53,802 bases of DNA, from the IMG/VR virus record IMGVR_UViG_3300034072_000696, positions 1-53,802 of that record; one strand, written 5' to 3'. Shown in pieces: positions 48,860 through 53,802 of the stretch. Numbering within the stretch: position 1 is the stretch's first letter; each line of letters starts with the position of its first letter. A program made the position numbers and the translations under genes. The DNA comes from a virus. Under the pieces are notes generated by a model, which was not told the origin of the DNA, searched no databases, and saw only the letters and a list, made by a program, of their open reading frames with translations.

Positions 48860-49057
48860 TTACGAAAAGCACACGCGGCACAAATAGCGCAGCGCCTCCA
48901 GGGCGCCCCATATCAATGCCGCCGTGCCGATGACCAAAGCCACGTCCGCGAAGAACTCGCCACGTGTGTCCTGCTGCAGACGTCTAGGGCCGTTACGCTC
49001 CAACGGGTCCGGCTCGGGGTAGGCGACACGGGCGCGGCGCTTGTCGTGCGGGGTCAT
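48860..49057 (-). CDS. 65-residue single-TM protein
   Basis: A basic N-terminal half precedes a transmembrane helix (about 38-58, VALVIGTAALIWGALEAL) and two Cys near the C-terminus. ATG overlaps the previous stop (ATGA). Not recognised. Confidence 0.6.
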   Translation of the reverse strand: MTPHDKRRARVAYPEPDPLERNGPRRLQQDTRGEFFADVALVIGTAALIWGALEALRYLCRVCFS

Positions 49058-49317
49058 GGCTGCTCCTTCGCGATCAGTTCCTCGACCCGGCCGCAGGTCA
49101 CGAGCATCGTCGCGCTGGGGTCCATGTTGGCGGTCAGGGCGTGCTGCATATTAAGAGCGCCCAGCCAGAACATCGCGATGAGCTGCTGACCCCGCTTGGT
49201 GCGCGGGTTGATCCCGTCATTGGCGAGGATGTTGCAACACGCTTGCTTGAGCGCTTCGCGTTTTTCTTTCGTCAGCACGGGCGGATGAGTGGTGTCGTCG
49301 GGCGAAGTGGTCGTCAT
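49054..49317 (-). CDS. 87-residue hypothetical protein
   Basis: Coupled at both ends by ATGA. Thr/Asp-rich start, then a helical domain (ALKQACCNILANDG, LIAMFWLGALNMQHAL) that is amphipathic rather than clearly membrane-spanning. Not recognised. Confidence 0.6.
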   Translation of the reverse strand: MTTTSPDDTTHPPVLTKEKREALKQACCNILANDGINPRTKRGQQLIAMFWLGALNMQHALTANMDPSATMLVTCGRVEELIAKEQP

Positions 49318-49601
49318 TCGGGGGCCTTTATATGGACAGTGAGGGGGAGCGCGTCAAAGTTGAGCGGCGGCACGCGCTGCTTAATAGCCCGCGGCATGAT
49401 GTTGAACGCCTGGGGCCAAAACATCGTCCGCAATCCATCCACGCTGACGAAGTAGCTTTTCTTCGCGCCATACCCGGTTCGATGCGCGAACAATTGATAC
49501 GCACCACGCTCGGCGATCAAGACAGGTTCGCGGGGGCGCGGGAAGTTTTCGGGCGGGATGAGGGAGCCAAGGAACTGGCGGGTGACTTTGATTTTCGGCA
49601 T
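49314..49601 (-). CDS. 95-residue basic protein
   Basis: ATG 49601 lies two bases after an operator copy and has no Shine-Dalgarno; the frame open to 49652 would start inside the regulatory region. Basic, with aromatic and Pro residues (RTGYGAKKSYFVSVDGLRTMFW). First gene of a three-gene coupled set. Not recognised. Confidence 0.6.
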   Translation of the reverse strand: MPKIKVTRQFLGSLIPPENFPRPREPVLIAERGAYQLFAHRTGYGAKKSYFVSVDGLRTMFWPQAFNIMPRAIKQRVPPLNFDALPLTVHIKAPE

Positions 49602-49603
49602 CG

Positions 49604-49617
49604 GATTACATGTAAGC
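49604..49617 (-). promoter_or_regulatory. operator copy at the start of the 49601 gene
   Basis: On the minus strand GCTTACATGTAATC, directly before the start codon. About 18 bases upstream lies TATGCT/TACACT, a possible -10. The site would cover start point and initiation region. Confidence 0.6.
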
Positions 49618-49676
49618 ACGTGACGCGCGGAGTGTAGCATATGCAACACCACAGGCTAGCGGGGCGGACTTTTTGT

Positions 49677-49988
49677 AATAGCCCAGAAGTTTTCACAATT
49701 GGCCCAAAATGGGGTGGGCATTCGGACTATTACGCGAGCCCTTGTGGCACAACGGATTGTGGGATTTTGTTCAAATAGCCCAGCGCCAGAAAAAATATAA
49801 CGCCATATACAATCCCCCGTACCCCGTTTCGCGCTCATTCCACATCGCCGCCCAAAACTCTACATGGGGATTTATTATTTTTTACTGGGCTATTGGTACT
49901 TTGATATATGGAATTGTTGGGAACCCCTACTGCCACAACGATCTTCAAGTGGTGACTTTCGACCGCCCCCCGGATTTACTGGGCTATT
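49677..49988. repeat. AT-rich intergenic region with four AATAGCCCAG repeats
   Basis: The 10-mer AATAGCCCAG occurs at 49677 and 49774, and its reverse complement at 49885 and 49979, giving a symmetrical ++ -- arrangement with about 95-110 bases between copies. A second motif, TTGTGGCACAACG and relatives, recurs near 49742, 49930 and 50024. The stretch 49620-50130 is much more AT-rich than the genome and has no convincing gene. It may be a replication origin or a partition-like or packaging site. A 95-codon rightward frame (49709-49996) crosses it. Confidence 0.6.
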
Positions 49989-50129
49989 ATGCGTGACGTT
50001 AGTATAGGAATTCTCGCCAAACCTTGTGGCGCAATGGTTCCCGTGGGGTTCAATCCGGTCCAGACCTGAAATGAAACTAAAACGATACACAGATTGCTTT
50101 CGCATTTCGATTTAGTATCATTTTTTCCG

Positions 50130-50179
50130 CATACGAAAACGGCCCCAAAATCCGTAGATTCCAGAGCCGTTTTCGTATG
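50130..50179 (-). terminator. 23-bp RNA hairpin that forms fully only on the minus strand
   Basis: The arms 50130-50152 and 50157-50179 match over 14 outer bases and four inner ones; the remaining pairs are G-U wobbles in minus-strand RNA but C-A mismatches on the other strand. The loop is UACG closed by C-G, one of the stable UNCG loops. The outer stem contains AAAACGGC/GCCGUUUU. It follows the 50276 gene and its micro-ORF, so it is probably their terminator. Confidence 0.7.
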
Positions 50180-50197
50180 GCCCCTCTTGCGAGGGGC
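50180..50197 (-). terminator. GNRA-loop hairpin next to the long hairpin
   Basis: GCCCCTC and GAGGGGC flank TTGC; in minus-strand RNA the loop is GCAA, a GNRA tetraloop. It lies between the micro-ORF stop (50204) and the 23-bp hairpin, making a tandem of two stable structures at the 3' end of this unit. Confidence 0.5.
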
Positions 50198-50203
50198 GCG
50201 GGG

Positions 50204-50272
50204 TTAGCTGGCGAGGTACTGCGCCAGGGTGAGCGACATCGTGGCGCCGCCCGGCAGGTGCATGACGATCAT
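50204..50272 (-). CDS. 22-residue micro-protein
   Basis: An ATG (50270-50272) three bases after the stop of the 50276 gene, with GGAG seven bases upstream formed partly by that stop, opens 22 codons ending in TAA. Product is mildly hydrophobic (TMSLTLAQYLAS at its end). Directly followed by two stable hairpins. Translation is plausible; function unknown. Confidence 0.4.
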   Translation of the reverse strand: MIVMHLPGGATMSLTLAQYLAS

Positions 50273-50275
50273 GGC

Positions 50276-50770
50276 TTACTCCGTTTCCGCGGCCGACACG
50301 CGACCGGCCAGCGCCTTGAGGTCACGAATCAGGTCGGCGTGTTGCACGGTTTTCTTGCCCGCCTCAACTTCACGTTCGGCGCGCTTGATGAGTTCGCGGA
50401 CAGCCTCGGCGACGTCATACACGGACGACACTTGCTGCGGCTTCTTGGCGTGTTGCCACCACGGCAGGCCCAGCAGTTCGGTCGCGTCATACACGCCTTC
50501 GAACGATTTGTTGATGCCAAAGCGCTTGACGCCGTCCGATTCGGATTTGCGGAACATAACCGGCGTATTGGTTTCCGCCCATTTGACGATCGCGGCCAGG
50601 TCGGCGCCGGTCATTTGCTCCAGCAGATGATTGAACGGATCAGCATTGCCTTCGAAGGCGAAGCCAGCGCAACGCACGAGGATCACCTGCACATCGTCGC
50701 GCCATTTGGACGTGCGGGCACCCAAGCGCTTGATATCGGACATGAGTTGCGAGATAGCGGATTTAGCCAT
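50276..50770 (-). CDS. conserved-looking small phage protein in a stand-alone unit
   Basis: 164 residues; GGAGA before ATG 50770. Begins with a helical region (ISQLMSDIKRLGARTSKW) and has a Cys/Phe-rich centre, a GVYDATELLGLPWW stretch and a Lys/Glu-rich helical end. The layout resembles small phage proteins starting with an 'I..I..RG..LD..IH' helix that are common in other phages but uncharacterised. It is isolated between a leader hairpin and terminators, like a moron or an abundantly expressed early gene. Confidence 0.65.
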   Translation of the reverse strand: MAKSAISQLMSDIKRLGARTSKWRDDVQVILVRCAGFAFEGNADPFNHLLEQMTGADLAAIVKWAETNTPVMFRKSESDGVKRFGINKSFEGVYDATELLGLPWWQHAKKPQQVSSVYDVAEAVRELIKRAEREVEAGKKTVQHADLIRDLKALAGRVSAAETE

Positions 50771-50801
50771 TTTGAGTCTCCAGACAGGGTTTAGTCGCAT
50801 G

Positions 50802-50827
50802 AAAAAGCGCCCTAGGTAGGACGCTTT
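50802..50827 (-). terminator. intrinsic terminator in the leader of the 50276 gene
   Basis: On the minus strand AAAGCGTCC and GGGCGCTTT (one U-G pair) enclose a short loop and are followed by a TTTTT run. It lies 32 bases upstream of the ATG of the 50276 gene with no gene before it on that strand, so it probably attenuates or insulates that transcript. Confidence 0.7.
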
Positions 50828-51311
50828 CAGATACGCCCGGATTTGCCCGATCCGGGGCGCGCCTGTAACGTGCGGCGCGCATGTATCCTGTCTGTCGTGA
50901 GCCCGTGCGCGGCGGCCGCGGCGGTACTCCCTAAAGCGCGCTTGCCTATCTCCTGATAGTCCCGTCGTGCCTTGCCCCTCAAAACCTTTCGGCCCTGATG
51001 CGCTCGTGCAAGCGGTAAGCATTACGCCCTATGAATCGGCGGTTAAACCGTCTCATAACGGACACCGTTGTTTCGGCCCGGTGCCCCATCCTAGGCATGC
51101 CTTCACATGCCGCCGAGCTTCCCGCGTTTTCTCGGCTTCGCGTCCTACACCTATGGGGCGGAGTAAATGCGCGGCGCGGCGGAACGGATGAAACGGCCTG
51201 GCCGGGGGGAGGGTAGGGGGGGGTGGGACCATGAGGTGATGCGACCCCCACCCCCTTCACGTGTTCCATACACCCCAAGCCCAAAATCCGCTTTGTGTAT
51301 AAAATGCATAC
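50828..51311. promoter_or_regulatory. divergent control region with hairpins and a G-quadruplex motif
   Basis: No gene is convincing here. Features: CCCGGAT/ATCCGGG (50836-50857) and GCGCGCC/GGCGCGC nearby, a half-operator GGTAAGC near 51013, and a plus-strand G-run GGGGGG-A-GGG-TA-GGGGGGGG-T-GGG (51204-51227) opposite a C-run CCCCCACCCCC (51245-51255). TATAAA at 51297-51302 is a possible -10 for the rightward gene at 51312. Leftward promoters for the 50276 gene must also lie here, but none stands out. Confidence 0.55.
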
Positions 51312-51515
51312 ATGCACCCCGTCGACCACAAGCTCCTGCTGACCGGCGTGCGACTCGTAGCCCAAACGGATGACCCGATGTTGCGATCCGCTGTTGCACT
51401 GCTCCTGGATCACGACAGCAGCCAGGCCCCGACCCCGGCGGAATGGAAGGCAATCGGCCTCATCGAGAAGATGTCCGACGCGTACTTCACGCTTCACGGC
51501 CACCGAGTCGCTTGA
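51312..51515 (+). CDS. 67-residue hypothetical protein
   Basis: ATG 51312 lies nine bases after TATAAA, with no Shine-Dalgarno, so the mRNA may be leaderless. Helical, with LLLTGVRLVAQTDDPMLRSAVALLL and PAEWKAIGLIEKMSDAYF segments. Possibly a small packaging protein by position; not recognised. Confidence 0.55.
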   Translation: MHPVDHKLLLTGVRLVAQTDDPMLRSAVALLLDHDSSQAPTPAEWKAIGLIEKMSDAYFTLHGHRVA

Positions 51516-51554
51516 CGTAAATTTCCCCCTGCTGTACTCCTTGGGCATTAACGT

Positions 51555-51568
51555 GCTTACGGGTAAGC
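51555..51568 (+). promoter_or_regulatory. perfect operator before the terminase operon
   Basis: GCTTACGGGTAAGC ends one base before the GTG of the small terminase candidate. A TTGACG (51513-51518) with a TACTCC 17 bases on, or TTGGGC (51541-51546) with TAAGCA, could form the promoter. Binding would shut off packaging genes. Confidence 0.65.
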
Positions 51569-51569
51569 A

Positions 51570-51947
51570 GTGGAGCCGACGGAAGAAGACGCGATTGCAG
51601 GGATGGACCTGGCCCGCCGTGGTGCGGCTGCCCGGCTTCCGCTCGTCGTCGAGCACATGTTCGACGTCCTGCGCGACCCCGACTGCCCTGCGGGTAAGTT
51701 CTCGACCGCCGCTGACTTCATCTACAAAGCCTCCGGCATGGCGCAGCGGAATACCCCGTCGCCGACCGGCTCAGGCTTCCAGCTCAACATCGTCCTGGGC
51801 AAGCAGACCCTCTCCCTGGAGGCAGCGCCCCAGGCGGACCTGACGCAGACGACCAAGCTCGAATTCTCGCTCCCGCAACGGGACGCCGCCGAGGCGCGCA
51901 TGCCGGTGACGGTCGACGCCACACCGCTGGACTTCGACGATGAGTGA
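51570..51947 (+). CDS. small terminase subunit candidate
   Basis: 125 residues. An in-frame TAA lies within the operator just upstream, so GTG 51570 is the earliest start; no Shine-Dalgarno is present. A helical N-terminal half (ARLPLVVEHMFDVLRDP, FSTAADFIYKASGM) and a flexible acidic C-terminus ending LDFDDE. It overlaps TerL by eight bases. Position and helix-plus-acidic-tail layout fit a TerS-like protein, but it lacks an obvious HTH. Confidence 0.5.
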   Translation: MEPTEEDAIAGMDLARRGAAARLPLVVEHMFDVLRDPDCPAGKFSTAADFIYKASGMAQRNTPSPTGSGFQLNIVLGKQTLSLEAAPQADLTQTTKLEFSLPQRDAAEARMPVTVDATPLDFDDE

Positions 51948-53361
51948 GAACACGATCACATTCACGCCGCCGCCCAGCGTGGAGCCCTTCCTGCTGGCGG
52001 ACAAGTTCGCGAACTTCATCGTAGGCCCGGTCGGCTCGACCAAGACGTCGGGCAGCATCATGAAAATCGCGTACGAGGCGTCACGCGTAGCACCGTGCAA
52101 GGACGGCATCCGCCGGTCGCGCTGCGTCGTCGTCCGTAACACCCGCGAGCAGCTCCGAGACACGACGATCCCGGACTTCCTCAAGTGGTTCCCGGACGGC
52201 GTGGCCGGCGCGTACATCAAGACCGAAGGGCGCTTCATCCTCCGCATCAGCGACATCGAGTGCGAGGTGCTGTTCCGCGGTCTCGATGAGGCCAACGACG
52301 TCCGGCGCCTGCTGTCCCTGCAGCTCACCTTCGGCTTCATGGACGAGTTCCGCGAGATCAACCCGGACATCTACAACGCACTGACCGGCCGCCTGGGTCG
52401 ATACCCCGACAAGAGCATGAACGGCGTCGGCTGCGTGGACGACGAGGGCAACGCGATCTACAAGGTTTGGGGGTCGACCAACCCGCCGGACGAAGGGACG
52501 TTTTGGGAGGAGCTGCTCACCGACCCGCCGGAGAACATGTCTGTCACGTTCCAGCCGAGCGGGCTGTCCGCCGAGGCTGACTGGCTGCACTACCTGCCGG
52601 ACGGCTACTACGAGAACTTGGCCAAGGGCAAGAGCGAGGCATGGATCAACGTCTACATCCACGGAAAGTTCGGCGAGTCCTTGTCTGGCAAGCCGGTGTT
52701 TCGGTGCTTCAATCCCTCGGTTCATGTGGCAAAGAATTCCATGCAGCCGAACCGCGTGTCTGCGAACCCGATCATCATCGGTTTCGACTGCACCGGCCTG
52801 AACCCGGCGGCGGTGATCGGTCAGCTCGGGTTCGAGTCTCGCGCCTACGTCTACGACACGGTCTACGCGACCGACATGGGCGTGTTGCGATTCATCCGCG
52901 AAAAACTCAAGCCTCTCCTGGCGAACAAGTACGCCGGCATGAGCACGGCCATCATCATCGACCCGGCGGGGATGGCCAGAGACTCCGAGGAACGCACTGT
53001 GAAGGACATGCTGGCCGCTGAGGGGCTTATCGCCCGCCCGGCCAGGTCCAACCTCCTGGCGCCGCGCTTGGCAGCCGTCGAGAACCTCCTGACGCGTTTC
53101 GTCGATGGTAGCCCCGGCCTGGTCATCTGCCCGAACGGGAGCAACGCGGACCTCATCGCGGCGTTGCGCAACCGCTACCGATTCAAGATCAACAGCAAGG
53201 GTGAAGCGTCCGACACGCCCGACAAGGCCCACCCGTGGGGCGACATCGCGGACGCGTTCCAGTATTTCTGCCTGCACGCCGACGGCGGCACGATCTTCGG
53301 CGGCGAGATGCGGCGCCAGGCAGTCCAAGTCCACGCAGCCCCGCGAGGCTGGGCGCGTTAA
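51940..53361 (+). CDS. terL: terminase large subunit
   Basis: 473 residues. ATPase: Walker A-like GPVGSTKTSGS (about 28), Walker B FMDEFREI (about 133) and WGSTNPP (coupling motif, about 177). Nuclease (RNase H-like): IGFDCTG (about 281), a middle IIIDPAG (about 342), and HPWGDIADAF (about 429) give the acidic metal ligands. The terminase packages and cuts concatemeric DNA. The Walker A lacks the usual GKT Gly (TKT). Confidence 0.9.
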   Translation: MSENTITFTPPPSVEPFLLADKFANFIVGPVGSTKTSGSIMKIAYEASRVAPCKDGIRRSRCVVVRNTREQLRDTTIPDFLKWFPDGVAGAYIKTEGRFILRISDIECEVLFRGLDEANDVRRLLSLQLTFGFMDEFREINPDIYNALTGRLGRYPDKSMNGVGCVDDEGNAIYKVWGSTNPPDEGTFWEELLTDPPENMSVTFQPSGLSAEADWLHYLPDGYYENLAKGKSEAWINVYIHGKFGESLSGKPVFRCFNPSVHVAKNSMQPNRVSANPIIIGFDCTGLNPAAVIGQLGFESRAYVYDTVYATDMGVLRFIREKLKPLLANKYAGMSTAIIIDPAGMARDSEERTVKDMLAAEGLIARPARSNLLAPRLAAVENLLTRFVDGSPGLVICPNGSNADLIAALRNRYRFKINSKGEASDTPDKAHPWGDIADAFQYFCLHADGGTIFGGEMRRQAVQVHAAPRGWAR

Positions 53362-53378
53362 CCACAGAGGAGCACGAC

Positions 53379-53756
53379 ATGAACGAACCGATCGAGCAGG
53401 AAATCCAGCGCAAGGGCCTGAATGCACCACGCCTGACCCCGAACGACATCGAGGGGAACATCGCCAGCGAGCACTATTTCACCGCGGCAGAGGGCACGCT
53501 GGGCGCCGCCGTGTGGGGCGATTACGCGCCGACCATTGCAGCGGGCAGCTTCGAGCAGCCGAGGCAGTCGCTCGACTGCCTGACGTTCTGCGTGCTGATC
53601 CTCAAGAACGGCTTCACCGTGACCGGCGAATCTGCCTGCGCCAGCCCGGAGAACTTCGACGTCCAGATCGGCCGAAAGATCGCCCGCGAGAACGCGCTCC
53701 AGAAAATTTGGCCGCTCATGGGCTACGAGTTGAAGTCCCGCCTAAAAAGCGCTTGA
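53379..53756 (+). CDS. Gp49 / Sf6 gp66 family protein
   Basis: 125 residues; GGAG before ATG 53379. The family signature is clear: RLTPNDIEGNIASEHYF, LDCLTFCVLILKNGFTVTGE, ENFDVQIGRKIARENALQKIWPLMGY. Found in N4 and Sf6-type phages, usually near packaging genes; function unknown. Its stop codon is part of the -35 box of the next promoter. Confidence 0.85.
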   Translation: MNEPIEQEIQRKGLNAPRLTPNDIEGNIASEHYFTAAEGTLGAAVWGDYAPTIAAGSFEQPRQSLDCLTFCVLILKNGFTVTGESACASPENFDVQIGRKIARENALQKIWPLMGYELKSRLKSA

Positions 53757-53782
53757 CACACGCTTACGTGTAAGCATATAAG
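53753..53782 (+). promoter_or_regulatory. promoter with operator between -35 and -10, twin of 3525-3554
   Basis: TTGACA (53753-53758), 18-base spacer with GCTTACGTGTAAGC (53762-53775), TATAAG (53777-53782). With the upstream AAAAAGC it shares a 22-base stretch with the 3525 promoter. It starts the head operon beyond the window, probably the portal gene. Confidence 0.8.
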
Positions 53783-53795
53783 GGGGGAACCACAT

Positions 53796-53802
53796 ATGGC
53801 GT
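53796..53802 (+). CDS. start of a further gene, cut by the window end
   Basis: GGGGGG followed eight bases later by ATGGCGT. Only two codons and one base are present. By position it could be the portal gene, which is otherwise missing from the window. Confidence 0.5.

Noticed and set aside
51010-51020. Further operator copy near 51013
   Set aside because: Only the half-site GGTAAGC is present; the other half does not match.
1-53802. CRISPR array, insertion sequence, rRNA or diversity-generating retroelement
   Set aside because: No spaced direct-repeat array, transposase, rRNA-like sequence or reverse transcriptase was seen on either strand.

Overview
The window is most of the genome of a temperate, short-tailed (podovirus-like) phage of a GC-rich proteobacterium. 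The evidence is a T7-like head and tail set (scaffold, coat, two tail-tube-type proteins, three successive internal virion proteins), a holin / SAR endolysin / Rz / Rz1 lysis cassette, a large terminase, and a tyrosine integrase next to a tRNA-3'-end-like attP core. Phage genes lie on both sides of that core, so this looks like the free (virion or circular) form rather than a prophage. The sequence starts inside a tail-spike gene and ends seven bases into a new gene. No portal gene and no CI-type repressor are recognised, so part of the genome is probably missing. The layout recalls large temperate Burkholderia-type podophages, but host assignment is inference.

Layout. (1) 1-23281, rightward: tail spike, small proteins, scaffold, coat, head-tail adaptors, tail fibre and chaperone, lysis, tail-tube B-like protein, GNAT protein, internal virion proteins and a methyltransferase-PAPS reductase fusion. 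The last gene, of 2197 codons, has two small genes nested in another frame. (2) 23282-24809: attP, arm-type repeats, integrase and a convergent excisionase-like gene. (3) 24579-35982, leftward replication and recombination: primase-helicase, HTH protein, ssDNA-binding-like protein, SNF2-type helicase, HNH-like, VRR-NUC and RecB-like nucleases, family A DNA polymerase. (4) 35982-49601, leftward accessory genes: many tiny genes joined by ATGA/GTGA/TGATG overlaps, winged-helix and zinc-ribbon proteins, a DHH phosphoesterase, RtcB RNA ligase, a NinX-like protein, an SPFH lipoprotein, an M20/M42-like peptidase and a large Cys-rich protein. (5) 49620-51311: an AT-rich repeat region, then a self-contained leftward unit between two hairpins, then a divergent control region with a G-quadruplex motif. 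(6) 51312-53802, rightward packaging start: small terminase candidate, TerL, a Gp49/Sf6 gp66 family protein and the next promoter.

The most notable feature is a dispersed palindrome, consensus GTGCTTACNNGTAAGCAC, with about 15 full or near-full copies. It sits between -35 and -10 boxes, just after TATAAT boxes, directly in front of Shine-Dalgarno sequences, and occasionally inside genes. It looks like the operator of a genome-wide regulatory system controlling both arms. Its regulator is not identified.
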